Positions 19,101 through 27,711 of a DNA stretch of 64,000 nt are shown one piece after another. The stretch's first letter is position 1; each line of letters opens with the position of its first letter. The notes under the pieces are model-generated. The model had not been told where the DNA came from and searched no databases. It was given only the letters and a program-made list of their open reading frames with translations. Made by a program: the position numbers and the translations under genes. This DNA is from Kordiimonadaceae bacterium (GTDB lineage Bacteria; Pseudomonadota; Alphaproteobacteria; Sphingomonadales; Emcibacteraceae): assembly GCA_018675425.1 (NCBI GenBank), contig JABGYD010000069.1, positions 119,580 through 183,579 of the forward strand, given 5' to 3'.

Positions 19101-19685
19101 ACCCAAACGTTCAAGGTTTTTGTTAGCGCTACGGAGTTTACTTTCAGCTTCCTTACGCCGCGAGTGAAGACCACTAATACCCGCAGCCTCCTCTAAAACA
19201 GCCCGTCGTTCTTTTGGTTTAGCACTTATTAGGGATCCTATCCGGCCCTGACTTACAAGTGACGGTGAATGAGCCCCAGTTGAAGCATCCGCAAACATCA
19301 GTTTAATATCTTTACCGCGAATTTCTTTACCATTTAATCGATATGCGGAACCACTATCACGCTCAATCCGTCTGGAAATTTCAAGATCAACCTCATCATT
19401 AAATGCTGTTGGTGCGGTGCGATCTTCATTATCAAGACTAAGAGTTACTTCAGCAAGATTTCTTGCTGGTCGGGTGGAAGTGCCAGCAAAAATAACATCG
19501 TCCATGCCGCTACCACGCATACTTTTTGCAGAATTTTCGCCCATCACCCATCGAAGGGCCTCGAGAAGGTTTGATTTTCCGCAACCATTCGGGCCAACCA
19601 CTCCTGTCAGACCTGGCTCAATCAGCAGTTCCGTCGGATCAACAAAGGACTTAAATCCTGATAGTCTTAGCCGCGTAAAGTCCAA
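16200..19685 (-). CDS. smc: Chromosome segregation protein SMC
   Basis: The 1161-residue SMC ATPase has Walker A GPNGCGKSNLLEALRW near residue 32, two long coiled coils and a hinge around residues 500-620. It ends with the ABC signature LLSGGEQALTALSL and Walker B PICVLDEVDAPLDD. It condenses and aligns chromosomes with ScpA/ScpB, which are not in the window. The start is TTG, 9 bases after an AGGAAAGGA Shine-Dalgarno, giving the conserved DFTRLRLSGFKSFVDP N-terminus with no better alternative. It follows dsbA on the same strand, as in many alphaproteobacteria. Confidence 0.96.
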   Translation of the reverse strand: MDFTRLRLSGFKSFVDPTELLIEPGLTGVVGPNGCGKSNLLEALRWVMGENSAKSMRGSGMDDVIFAGTSTRPARNLAEVTLSLDNEDRTAPTAFNDEVDLEISRRIERDSGSAYRLNGKEIRGKDIKLMFADASTGAHSPSLVSQGRIGSLISAKPKERRAVLEEAAGISGLHSRRKEAESKLRSANKNLERLGDVEVSLQDQIRSLKNQARQATRYKNVAGEIRKLQSLLLYLQWQANQKNINDASHEDQKLSLIVAKVTTELAALSKDQTIIATKLPELRQWDAECGAKLHRITLSRDGLDGEERRVAETQEKLSLLLEQINQDEGREKEAVRDGSATIKRLENEKKTIEDEASGASGNMEVLAKTLKEKQSDTLEAELLLEGLMTIQAERNADRLNYVREIEERKEKKQNLEEQKITVEERLASLEDNNLFTQSLVGAEKNLTTAEQLISTTLLEFNEAEDKKQKIQQLEQEARNHHQTCEGNLARITAEKQAVEEFLSADYEEGGVPILEKLSVSKGYEMALGAALDSDLDAGDDPASAVYWRDLPPLVEQAKFAEGIDTLDKFVKSPLTLKRRLSQIGVVKSEEEALRLIGGLKSGQRLVTFDGGVWRWDGLCISPEAPSRAAVRLSQKNRLKKLIYDYQNNDKIVFSAQEKHKNISEELNEIKIISRVCHDKWRKSDEQAINARRELAEFEKLAARHQSEESALKDRLEHLRQDIKDQNNRYQTAIDNLKKLPETVELENKIIKSRDAVEAKRSYFSDARIAHDSHYNKSEMRINRLEQVKAECENWQGRLKNMNKHLENLNIRSEETKAELIILESRPGEIVLERRKLNNLIDEAGGELKEAALNLSEAEEQLSTKEREMRNVQGNVSEAREQKVRIETNLEQYNELKENLTRRIHEEFDCEPMGLYMLTELESDEKIPDEEMSYQKLERLKIERERLGAVNLRAEEELEEINTQLGVSVNEREELEEAIRHLNKAISDLNREGRARMLKAFDAVNSHFKNLFITLFGGGEAYLELTESDDPLDAGLEIMASPPGKKMQNLGLLSGGEQALTALSLIFAVFMTNPSPICVLDEVDAPLDDANVERFCDLLDEMNKNTSTRFLIVTHNAISMSRMNRLFGVTMAERGVSQLVSVDLDSAEKIRNRVMDSQFENV

Positions 19686-19722
19686 AACAGTCCTTTCCTG
19701 TTAATTCTGCAAAAAAAAATTA

Positions 19723-20436
19723 CTAAAATTTTAATGCCGCCTCAATGGCTTTTTCCACCGCAGCATAGGTATTACCTGTTTTATTACCGTTAACTAAAAT
19801 TGTTGGTGTCGCTGTTACCTTATATTTCTGAATACCCTCCTGATGAACCGAGTAGAGGTAATCACCAATTTTTTCATTTAATAAACAGGCTTCTATTTTT
19901 CTATTATTAATTCCAAGCCGGTTTGCTACTTTTGAAACCTTATCAATTGTAGACTGCACAAAAATATTATTAGCCGTTCTTTGATCGTGAATACCCGACA
20001 ACTTTTGATATTCAGAAATATCGTACCATTGGGTCTGTTGTGTAAATAATATCTCCATAAATTTAAAATATCGTTTCTCTGGCACACAGCGTGTTAGTAT
20101 TGATGCAGAAGCGTCAATAGCATTTAGAAGAAAGCTGCGCATAACAACTTTCACTTTTCCTGTATCAACATATTTATCTTTAATTCTAGGTAAAACAAAA
20201 TTATGAAAGGTTGCGCAGTGGTTACAAGTAAGTGAGGCGTATTCAATAATTTCTACCGGCGCTTTTGGATCCCCAAGCACCATATCTTGATTTAAAAATG
20301 GCATTTCTCCCACCAATGTAGTGCTACTGTTAGATATATTTTCTTGTGCAATAACTATAGAATTTATCGAAAAAATTGCAAAGAATGCAACACCTATGAT
20401 GGTGGTTACTTTTAGCTTATTTAGTTGTTTTATCAT
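19723..20436 (-). CDS. DsbA-family periplasmic thiol-disulfide oxidoreductase
   Basis: The 237-residue protein has a signal peptide (basic start, hydrophobic core TTIIGVAFFAIFSINSIVI, likely cleavage near IAQE). A thioredoxin fold follows, with active site CNHC in YASLTCNHCATFHN near residue 70 and the cis-Pro segment KVTATPTILVNG near residue 210. The CxxC plus inserted helical domain fits DsbA/BdbD-like oxidases, also called the 27-kDa outer membrane or thioredoxin-domain protein in this locus. It should oxidise exported proteins in the periplasm. It sits between dciA and smc on the same strand. Confidence 0.9.
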   Translation of the reverse strand: MIKQLNKLKVTTIIGVAFFAIFSINSIVIAQENISNSSTTLVGEMPFLNQDMVLGDPKAPVEIIEYASLTCNHCATFHNFVLPRIKDKYVDTGKVKVVMRSFLLNAIDASASILTRCVPEKRYFKFMEILFTQQTQWYDISEYQKLSGIHDQRTANNIFVQSTIDKVSKVANRLGINNRKIEACLLNEKIGDYLYSVHQEGIQKYKVTATPTILVNGNKTGNTYAAVEKAIEAALKF

Positions 20437-20528
20437 TTTTCACCCACAATATGTTGTTATTACTATAGAAATGAAAACTATTACAAATCAAGTCCAGAAT
20501 AACAAAGTGTTATAATTTTATGTTTTTT

Positions 20529-21107
20529 TTAATCTTTACTATTAGTGCTACCTTGGCCGCGCCTCGTAAAACGCTTGGTTTTCTCTATCTCCAAGGGTTT
20601 ATCTCTAGATAAAAGCTCTGCGCCCACTTGAAATAAACTTTCTCTTAATTCACCATCTTTTATATCTATTAACATTTTATGTAGTTCGTTTTTTTGAGAA
20701 TCGGAAAGAATCGGTTGTTCGTAAATTTTTAGAGGTTTTTGTTCTTCTATAATACCATGATGGCAAATCAAACGATGAACTGCGTTAAACCCATAATAAG
20801 AGTTTATTCGGTCAATGACGAGAGGCTCTAGATGTTGCATTTCAGGAGCAAAACTTCCATTAACTCTAATATGAAGAACCCCACCTTTAGTTTCCATTTG
20901 GTTATTTTTTTTTGGCATCACAAGCCGTTCAGGTAAGCTTGAACGAGCAAGAACGGAACCGACAATTTCAGGCCAGTGCATTAGAATTTCACTGCGTGCA
21001 AAACCATAACGACGAAAGGCGACATTATTAATTCTGCGAGCAATATCCGCAATTGAACTAGTCTTGTAGGTTCGTTTTATAATTTTACTATCAACCATAA
21101 TCAGCAT
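20529..21107 (-). CDS. DciA-like DUF721 protein
   Basis: This 192-residue protein contains the DUF721/DciA domain: a long N-terminal segment with MHWPEIVGSVLARSSLPERLVMP around residue 45-65, and a KH-like domain with GGVLHIRVNGSFAPEMQHLEPLVIDRIN. DciA loads the replicative helicase DnaB in bacteria that lack DnaC. The neighbours mutY (divergent), dsbA and smc are the usual alphaproteobacterial context. The C-terminal third is variable and charged. A second in-frame ATG three codons in (MVDSKII) could be the true start. Confidence 0.85.
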   Translation of the reverse strand: MLIMVDSKIIKRTYKTSSIADIARRINNVAFRRYGFARSEILMHWPEIVGSVLARSSLPERLVMPKKNNQMETKGGVLHIRVNGSFAPEMQHLEPLVIDRINSYYGFNAVHRLICHHGIIEEQKPLKIYEQPILSDSQKNELHKMLIDIKDGELRESLFQVGAELLSRDKPLEIEKTKRFTRRGQGSTNSKD

Positions 21108-21246
21108 TATAGCCTTTTATAAAATATCAGGATATAAAAATTAAAGACCAAATTATATTTTTATGTCAAACCAAAACGATTCCTAACTTTATTTGAAAAG
21201 CTATTGTTGTATAGTTATGCTTAAGAATCACTAAAACAGAGCAAAA

Positions 21247-22344
21247 ATGAACGATATAATTCAAAAAATAGAACAAAAAGAAGAAATCGTTGACGCTATT
21301 CTTGATTGGTATGACCTCAATGCCCGTATTCTTCCATGGCGCATTTCACCTGAAGCAAAAATAGGGGGTATAGTACCGGACCCATATCACGTGTGGCTTA
21401 GTGAGATAATGCTACAACAAACAACCGTAACTGCTGTGATCCCATATTTTGAAAAATTTACAAAGGAATGGCCAACTATTCAAAAGTTGGCAGTAGCAAA
21501 TTTAGACGATATTTTGACGGCATGGGCTGGTCTTGGTTATTATGCCCGAGCCAGAAACCTATACAAGTGCGCAGTTTTTATTACTCAAAATCTTGGTGGA
21601 AAATTTCCTGAAACTTATGATGATCTTTTGCAATTGCCAGGCATTGGTAAATACACGGCCGCGGCTATCAGCTCTATTGTTTATGACACCCCAGAGACCG
21701 TGATCGATGGGAATGTAGAAAGAGTATTATCACGGATTTATAATATCAACGTTCCACTTCCTTCTTCTCGTCCAATTATTACTGATCTTGCAGAACAATT
21801 AACCCCCAGTCATCGTCCTGGTGATTATGCCCAAGCTCTTATGGATATTGGGGCTACAATTTGTAAGCCTAAGTCTCTCAAGTGCGATAGCTGCCCAGTA
21901 AAAATAAACTGCATCTCTAGATCTCTTGGTACTGCACAAAACCTCCCAATGCGTGTAAGTAAGAAGAAAAAACCAACTCGAAGAGGATATGCATTCTGGG
22001 CTGAATATGATGGTAAAGTGTGGCTACGTCGACGCCCAGAAGAGGGCCTTCTTGGAGGGATGATGGAAGTACCATCAAATGAATGGGCACCAAGCAACAG
22101 CTGGAATAACATTCCACCACCTCGCGTACCAATTATCGCCAACTGGGATATTTTACCAGGCGTTGTTAGTCATACCTTCACGCACTTTAACCTTGAGTTG
22201 AAAATAATTCGGATTGAACTAGAAGAAATGATTAACCTTCAAGAAGGCGAGTGGTGCGCTGTTAAAGAACGAGATAATTACGCCCTCCCCACTGTGATGA
22301 AAAAAATATTTTCACATGTAGGTGAACCATTACTAGATCTATGA
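21247..22344 (+). CDS. mutY: A/G-specific adenine DNA glycosylase
   Basis: The 365-residue MutY removes A opposite 8-oxoG. The catalytic Glu is in WLSEIMLQQTTV near residue 50, the helix-hairpin-helix is LPGIGKYTAAAI near residue 137, and the catalytic Asp is in VIDGNVERVLSR near residue 155. The [4Fe-4S] loop is C-x6-C-x2-C-x5-C in CKPKSLKCDSCPVKINC. The C-terminal Nudix-like domain recognises 8-oxoG (RRRPEEGLLGGMMEVPS; SHTFTHFNL). Complete, divergent from dciA, convergent with the M16 peptidase. Confidence 0.96.
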   Translation: MNDIIQKIEQKEEIVDAILDWYDLNARILPWRISPEAKIGGIVPDPYHVWLSEIMLQQTTVTAVIPYFEKFTKEWPTIQKLAVANLDDILTAWAGLGYYARARNLYKCAVFITQNLGGKFPETYDDLLQLPGIGKYTAAAISSIVYDTPETVIDGNVERVLSRIYNINVPLPSSRPIITDLAEQLTPSHRPGDYAQALMDIGATICKPKSLKCDSCPVKINCISRSLGTAQNLPMRVSKKKKPTRRGYAFWAEYDGKVWLRRRPEEGLLGGMMEVPSNEWAPSNSWNNIPPPRVPIIANWDILPGVVSHTFTHFNLELKIIRIELEEMINLQEGEWCAVKERDNYALPTVMKKIFSHVGEPLLDL

Positions 22345-22394
22345 TTATCGAGATATCAATGATGGCTTAATGCAGGATAAAGGAAAAAGGCCTG

Positions 22395-23651
22395 CTAAAA
22401 AAACTCTTCAATTTTGTCATATTTTTCAAGTTTTCCAAGTAGTCCGATGGCTCCTAAACTTAAGTTCCCAGAGTTTAAAATACGAGTTGCGCATCTCATG
22501 ATCGCCTTAGTATCAACTTGATCAATTTTTGCGAGTGTTTCCTCATGTGTAATATGGCGACCAAAAATCATTTGTTGACGACCAAGTTGCTCCATTCGAC
22601 TTGTTGTACTTTCAAGCGACATAAGGATACCTGCTTTAATTTGTGCTTTGGCTCTATTTAATTCAGGTTCACCTAATTTATTAGTAAGTTTGTGAATTTC
22701 ACCAGCAATAACAGGAATTAACTCAGTAATCTGATCCGGTCCTGTTCCAGCATGAATACCAAAGGTGCCTGCATCCGAATAGGAACCCATATATGAATAA
22801 ATAGAATAAACTAAACCACGCTTTTCTCTCACTTCTTGAAACAAACGTGACGACATACCTCCACCAAGTATCATCGACATCACTTGTGATGAGTAATAAT
22901 CTGGGTCTGAAAAAGACATTCCATCAAATCCGAACAGTATGTTGACTTGTTCTAAATCACGTTCTATCCTCACTTCACCACCAGAATATATTGCAGAAAC
23001 CTTTTCATGCTCACGACTTAATTCAAGATCACTGAAGTGATCTTCAACCATTTTTACAAATGTTTTATGTTCAAGATTTCCTGCGGCAACCACAGCCATA
23101 TTTTTCCCTTTATAATGGCTAGACATATAACGTGAGAGGTCCTCGCGGCTAAAATTATTAACAAGGTCAACTGTTCCCAAAATCGGACGCCCCATAGGTT
23201 GGTCATGATAAGCCGCCTGCTGCATGAGATCAAAAACTACATCATCCGGCGTGTCTTCAGCCTGGCCAATCTCTTGAATTATAACGCCACGTTCGCGCTC
23301 TAATTCATCTTGAACGAAGGTAGAGTTTTGTAGAATATCACTAAGAACATCAACTCCGAGCTCCAGATCTTCCTTTAGAAGCCGCGCATAGTATGTGGTA
23401 TGTTCACGCGACGTATAGGCGTTAAGGTATCCACCAACATTTTCTATTTGTTCAGCAATGTCATAAGCACTGCGTTTTCTTGTACCCTTGAAAGCCATAT
23501 GCTCAAGCATATGTGAGAGACCATTTTCAGATGCGCTCTCAAAGCGACTACCCACATCTACCCATGTACCCACTGTTACTGTTTCTAAATTTGGTAGCGT
23601 ATCACTAACAACACGCAGACCATTTTTTAAAGTGCTTACTGTGACGCTCAT
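22395..23651 (-). CDS. M16 zinc metallopeptidase (processing-peptidase-like)
   Basis: The 418-residue protein has the inverted zinc motif HxxEH in GLSHMLEHMAFKGT near residue 48 and the downstream Glu in ERGVIIQEIGQAEDTPDD near residue 125. The second M16 half lacks zinc ligands. It resembles the beta subunit of mitochondrial processing peptidase, the common alphaproteobacterial M16 protein. Its role in bacteria is presumably peptide degradation. Its ATG overlaps the thrC stop (ATGA), a pairing conserved in alphaproteobacteria. Confidence 0.92.
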   Translation of the reverse strand: MSVTVSTLKNGLRVVSDTLPNLETVTVGTWVDVGSRFESASENGLSHMLEHMAFKGTRKRSAYDIAEQIENVGGYLNAYTSREHTTYYARLLKEDLELGVDVLSDILQNSTFVQDELERERGVIIQEIGQAEDTPDDVVFDLMQQAAYHDQPMGRPILGTVDLVNNFSREDLSRYMSSHYKGKNMAVVAAGNLEHKTFVKMVEDHFSDLELSREHEKVSAIYSGGEVRIERDLEQVNILFGFDGMSFSDPDYYSSQVMSMILGGGMSSRLFQEVREKRGLVYSIYSYMGSYSDAGTFGIHAGTGPDQITELIPVIAGEIHKLTNKLGEPELNRAKAQIKAGILMSLESTTSRMEQLGRQQMIFGRHITHEETLAKIDQVDTKAIMRCATRILNSGNLSLGAIGLLGKLEKYDKIEEFF

Positions 23652-25036
23652 AAACGTTCCACTATATATTTCTTAAGTGCAATCAAGTCATTAGGTAGCT
23701 CATCAAACTCTTCATCCCTTTCAAATAAATCTGCCATATGAGGAGGTAGGTCAGGATGAATACCCGTCACGTCTTTAACTGCCTCGGGAAACTTAGCAGG
23801 ATGAGCTGTACCAAGAGTGATCATCGGTGTTGCGGGATCATTCCATTTTTTTCGCGCAGCATTTATACCAACTGCAGTATGCGGATCTAAAAGAACCCCA
23901 GCAGATTTAAAGACCTCAGAAATAGTATCTTTAGTAGCCTTTTCGTTGACACACATAGAATCAAACGTTTCTTTAGCTAGAGCTAACCGACCTTTTGATA
24001 TATTAAACTGTCCAGTTCGCTGAAGGCTTTCCATCAAACTATTAACTTGTAAACCATCCCCATCATAAAGATTAAATAGAAGCCGTTCGAAATTACTTGA
24101 AACTTGGATATCCATGCTCGGACTAATAGTTGGGATTGTTTCGCCAACTTTATATTCCCCACATGAAAGAGTTCGCGACAGAATATCGTTTATATTTGTC
24201 GCCACTATAAGCTGATCAATTGGAAGACCCATTTTTTTGGCGACATAGCCCGCATAAACATCTCCAAAATTACCAGTAGGAACGCTATATGATATTTTTC
24301 TATCCGGCGCACCTAGCGCTACTGCAGACGTAAAATAATAAACAATTTGTGCCATAACACGGGCCCAGTTGATACTATTCACAGCCGATAAATTTACCTG
24401 ATCACGGAACTCATGGTCGTTGAACAAAGCTTTGACAAGAGCCTGACAATCATCAAAATCACCTTCGATAGCAATATTATGAACATTAACTTCCTGAACG
24501 GTTGTCATCTGTTTGCGCTGAACGTCGGATACTCTACCTTTTGGGTGAAGCATAAATATATCAGCGCACTTTCGGCCTTTCACACATTCAATAGCGGCCG
24601 ACCCGGTATCGCCGGAAGTCGCGCCAACGATTGTAATTTTTTCATTACGTTTGCCCAGAACATAATCAAACAAATAGCCAAGCAATTGAAGTGCAATATC
24701 TTTAAAGGCCAGTGTTGGGCCGTGAAAAAGCTCTAGGATCCATTCATTGTTATCAATTTGAGATAATGGAGCAATTTCATCATCACGAAAACTAGAATAA
24801 GCTTTTTTAATAAGGTCCTTAAAATCACTTTCAGAAATTTCCGGACAGACATAAGGGGACATGACCGTAAATGCAATTTCTTGATAACTCTTTCCCTGCA
24901 TAGCCTTAATCTGCGTATTAGAAAATGAAGGCCAAGACTGAGGGAGGTACAGACCGCCATCGCGTGCTAGCCCAGTTAATATAACATTTTCAAAATTTAA
25001 ATCTGGGGCTTTACCGCGCGTACTTATATATTTCAC
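23648..25036 (-). CDS. thrC: Threonine synthase
   Basis: The 462-residue PLP enzyme of fold type II starts MKYISTRGKAPDLNFENVILTGLARDGGLYLPQ, the form of the E. coli/yeast-type ThrC. The PLP lysine is in HGPTLAFKDIALQLLG near residue 111, and GATSGDTGSAAIE near residue 150 is the phosphate loop. It converts O-phosphohomoserine to threonine. It lies at the end of the cox/SURF1 run, 65 bp after SURF1. A second threonine-synthase-like gene of a different subtype lies at 63.4 kb. Confidence 0.95.
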   Translation of the reverse strand: MKYISTRGKAPDLNFENVILTGLARDGGLYLPQSWPSFSNTQIKAMQGKSYQEIAFTVMSPYVCPEISESDFKDLIKKAYSSFRDDEIAPLSQIDNNEWILELFHGPTLAFKDIALQLLGYLFDYVLGKRNEKITIVGATSGDTGSAAIECVKGRKCADIFMLHPKGRVSDVQRKQMTTVQEVNVHNIAIEGDFDDCQALVKALFNDHEFRDQVNLSAVNSINWARVMAQIVYYFTSAVALGAPDRKISYSVPTGNFGDVYAGYVAKKMGLPIDQLIVATNINDILSRTLSCGEYKVGETIPTISPSMDIQVSSNFERLLFNLYDGDGLQVNSLMESLQRTGQFNISKGRLALAKETFDSMCVNEKATKDTISEVFKSAGVLLDPHTAVGINAARKKWNDPATPMITLGTAHPAKFPEAVKDVTGIHPDLPPHMADLFERDEEFDELPNDLIALKKYIVERL

Positions 25037-25101
25037 TTTTTTATCCTGTAGGTATTAATTTTATTAGTCACCGAAAAAATATGATCATCACTTACAAATT
25101 A

Positions 25102-25812
25102 TTAGCTTTTTTTAGGTTGCCTGCAGAATATAACATATATAACTAATAATACGATAGCCAGTCCGTACCATGTCAAAGCATAATCTAGATGATTATTTAC
25201 AATATTAAATTCTGTTCGTCCGGCAACAGGAAAAACTGGATCATGATCATCTACTGCCGCATATAAATACATCGGATAGACGGTCCCTAGACTATAGGTC
25301 CTGGCCATGCCATCTAAATCACCATAAAACCAATTATTATTCTGCGGTTCGTTTTCAGGTCCATACCATAGTTTTATCGATGGTTTTCTAAGGAGCCCTG
25401 TGACAGTGTGTTCAACATTTTTTATTGTTTCTAGCCTACTAACCTGATCCTTAATACGTTCTGGAACCCAGCCACGATTAACGATAATTATTTTTCCATC
25501 ATTATTAGTAAAAGGAGTATAAAGATCATATCCCGCTTCACCATTTGGTCCCACACTGTAAAGTGTCATTTCCTGCTTATTATTAAAACGACCGGTAATC
25601 TGAACAGACAAATACTCCAAATCATCCAGGTTACTTTTTTCAGGGAGTATTCTTATAGGATCCATAAATGCCCGTGTTTCGATTTGTTTAATAAGCCCGA
25701 GTTTCCATTCGAGCCTTTCAACCTGCCAATTACCCAGATAAAGTAAAAGTATCAAGATAGGTATGGTCATTATGGTAGGCCATAACTGGGGTTTAAAGTT
25801 ATAAAAAGACAT
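25102..25812 (-). CDS. SURF1 family cytochrome oxidase assembly protein
   Basis: The 236-residue protein has a membrane helix at each end (PTIMTIPILILLLYLGNWQVERLEWK and LDYALTWYGLAIVLLVIYVIF) around a periplasmic domain containing VNRGWVPE. These are SURF1 family hallmarks. SURF1 helps insert heme a into subunit I of aa3 oxidases. It belongs to the cox cluster, two bases downstream of DUF983. Confidence 0.93.
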   Translation of the reverse strand: MSFYNFKPQLWPTIMTIPILILLLYLGNWQVERLEWKLGLIKQIETRAFMDPIRILPEKSNLDDLEYLSVQITGRFNNKQEMTLYSVGPNGEAGYDLYTPFTNNDGKIIIVNRGWVPERIKDQVSRLETIKNVEHTVTGLLRKPSIKLWYGPENEPQNNNWFYGDLDGMARTYSLGTVYPMYLYAAVDDHDPVFPVAGRTEFNIVNNHLDYALTWYGLAIVLLVIYVIFCRQPKKS

Positions 25813-25814
25813 TT

Positions 25815-26195
25815 CTATTCTTCCAACCTCCCCTCTCTAGCCTTATAAACATATTGTATGGCAATCATTAGCCCTTTAACTGGTCGCAGCATTAAAATTG
25901 ATCCCACAGTTATAGTTGGTCCCCAGAGTAGAGCATGAAGCCACAATGCGGGCTGATACTTCACCTCAACAACAAGTGCAAACCCAACAACTATAAAGCC
26001 CATTATCAAAATAATAAAAACCGCAGGGCCATCACCTTTTTCAAAAACTATATAATCAAGACCACATTCACTGCATCGGTCAGAAAAATTAAGCCACCCT
26101 TTATAAAGCTTTCCCTTTCCGCATTTAGGACAACAACAGGCCAGCCCCGCCTTTATCGGCGAAACTGGAATAATTGAGTGTTCAAAATCTGGCAA
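25815..26195 (-). CDS. DUF983 membrane protein
   Basis: The 126-residue protein has an N-terminal zinc ribbon (CCPKCGKGKLYKGWLNFSDRCSECG, residues 21-45) and two membrane helices (VFIILIMGFIVVGFALVVEV; LLWGPTITVGSILML). This is the DUF983 family, recurrently encoded between ctaE and SURF1 in alphaproteobacteria and presumed to help oxidase biogenesis. The start is TTG, five bases after the ctaE stop. Confidence 0.88.
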   Translation of the reverse strand: MPDFEHSIIPVSPIKAGLACCCPKCGKGKLYKGWLNFSDRCSECGLDYIVFEKGDGPAVFIILIMGFIVVGFALVVEVKYQPALWLHALLWGPTITVGSILMLRPVKGLMIAIQYVYKAREGRLEE

Positions 26196-26200
26196 ATTAC

Positions 26201-26998
26201 TTAACCTGTAATCCCTACATAGATACAGAAGAAAAGAATAAGCCAGACTACGTCAACAAAGTGCCAATACCATGCGGCAGCTTCGAAACCAAAGTGATGA
26301 TCAGGTTTAAAGTGTCCAGCCATAGCACGGAATAAATTCACAAGAAGGAATATAGTTCCTATAAGAACATGAAAGCCATGGAACCCTGTTGCCATGTAAA
26401 AAGTCGAACTGTATATGCCATCAGCAAAACCAAATGTTGCATGACTATACTCATAAGCCTGAATACAAGTAAAAAAAGCACCAAGTGCAACAGTATAGAA
26501 AAGCATTTTCTTAAACATTACACGATCACCTTCAATAAGTGAGTGATGTGCCCAGGTTACGGTACAGCCTGAAAGAAGGAGAACCAACGTATTTACAAGC
26601 GGAAGGTGCCATGGATCAAGTGTTTCAATACCTTCTGGAGGCCACATAAAATTCACTGCCTCTGTCGGGAAGATGCTAGCATTGAAGAAAGCCCAAAACC
26701 AAGCTACGAAGAACATGACTTCTGAAATAATAAACAGAAACATGCCATACCGAAGGCCAAGTTGAACGATTGGGCTGTGATGCCCTTGATGTTCACCTTC
26801 TTTAATAACATCACCCCACCAGCTGTAGGAGCCGAATAAGGTTAAAATTCCACCAAGGCTGACAACCCACACATTATCAAAATGCATATAAAGTACTCCA
26901 CCGAAGAACATTATAAATGTTGAAAATGCGCAAAATATTGGCCAGACACTAGGGTCTACTAAATGGTAGTTGTGGTTAGGTGCATGTGAACCCGACAT
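26201..26998 (-). CDS. ctaE: Cytochrome c oxidase subunit III
   Basis: The 265-residue, seven-helix subunit III of aa3 oxidase. Typical segments are [13 protein letters not shown] at the N-terminus, [15 protein letters not shown] near residue 105 and the terminal [22 protein letters not shown]. It stabilises the oxidase and the proton path during turnover. It lies between ctaG and DUF983 on one transcript. Confidence 0.96.
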   Translation of the reverse strand: MSGSHAPNHNYHLVDPSVWPIFCAFSTFIMFFGGVLYMHFDNVWVVSLGGILTLFGSYSWWGDVIKEGEHQGHHSPIVQLGLRYGMFLFIISEVMFFVAWFWAFFNASIFPTEAVNFMWPPEGIETLDPWHLPLVNTLVLLLSGCTVTWAHHSLIEGDRVMFKKMLFYTVALGAFFTCIQAYEYSHATFGFADGIYSSTFYMATGFHGFHVLIGTIFLLVNLFRAMAGHFKPDHHFGFEAAAWYWHFVDVVWLILFFCIYVGITG

Positions 26999-27021
26999 AA
27001 ATTAATCCTTATATTATATAT

Positions 27022-27588
27022 CTATTCAAATTGTTTATTGTAATCATCTGAGGGAAAGAAAGTATAGGAAAGGGTCATTTCTTTAATTTCTTCCACATTA
27101 TCATCATTGGCAAATTCGGGATCAATATAGAAACTTACTGCCATATCAACTTCCTCGCCCGGTTGAAGAGTTTGTTCGGTAAAACAAAAACATTCAATCT
27201 TATTAAAATAATAAGCAGTCTTGAAGGGGGTCACGTTAAAGGTTGCAACACCTGTTACCGGCTTATCACTTTGGTTTACCGCTTTATAGAAAATAAGAGC
27301 CTCTTCACCAACCTTTACTTTAACACGTCGCTGAGCAGGCTTAAAATACCATGGAAGATTTCCGTTAATATCTGCGTTAAACAGTACGGTAACCTCACGG
27401 TCTAAAATCATATTTTTATCGGGAGAGTATTCAGCCGTATTAGTGGTGCCACCTATACCTGTTACGGCACAAAACATTTGATAAAGAGGTACAGAAGCAG
27501 CAGTTAAAATTGCCATTATAAAAACAATTCCAAGCGTAAGAACAAGCGTTTTTGTATGATTATTACTCGTGTTATTGGAGGGTATCAT
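27022..27588 (-). CDS. ctaG: Cytochrome c oxidase assembly protein CtaG/Cox11
   Basis: The 188-residue protein has one N-terminal membrane helix (TLVLTLGIVFIMAILTAASVPLY) and a periplasmic immunoglobulin-like domain. The copper ligand motif is CFCF, in FNKIECFCFTEQTLQPGE near residue 133. Cox11 delivers Cu to CuB of subunit I. Its ATG is three bases after the stop of the CoxF-like gene. Confidence 0.95.
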   Translation of the reverse strand: MIPSNNTSNNHTKTLVLTLGIVFIMAILTAASVPLYQMFCAVTGIGGTTNTAEYSPDKNMILDREVTVLFNADINGNLPWYFKPAQRRVKVKVGEEALIFYKAVNQSDKPVTGVATFNVTPFKTAYYFNKIECFCFTEQTLQPGEEVDMAVSFYIDPEFANDDNVEEIKEMTLSYTFFPSDDYNKQFE

Positions 27589-27591
27589 TGT

Positions 27592-27711
27592 TTAAATCAC
27601 CCCAAGTTTTGCAAGCGTGATACAAAAAAATAAAAATACCAAAGCGCCCAGTACAGCTGCCAGGGCATAATTACGGCTTGCGCGTTTCTTATGTTCGTCA
27701 TGTATCGGCAT
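27592..27711 (-). CDS. coxF: CoxF-like small protein, 39 aa
   Basis: Too short for the ORF track. The minus strand reads MPIHDEHKKRASRNYALAAVLGALVFLFFCITLAKLGVI: a charged, His/Lys/Arg-rich N-terminus followed by one membrane helix of about 20 residues. This is the form of the CoxF-type protein often found between ctaB and ctaG in alphaproteobacteria. Its ATG shares a base with the ctaB stop (TAATG) and its stop is three bases before ctaG, so it is a genuine link in the operon. Role in oxidase assembly is inferred from position. Confidence 0.85.
   Translation of the reverse strand: MPIHDEHKKRASRNYALAAVLGALVFLFFCITLAKLGVI

Noticed and set aside
22372-22395. GCAGG/CCTGC hairpin between mutY and the M16 gene
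   Set aside because: Only five pairs with a 14-base loop overlapping a stop codon. Too weak to call a terminator.
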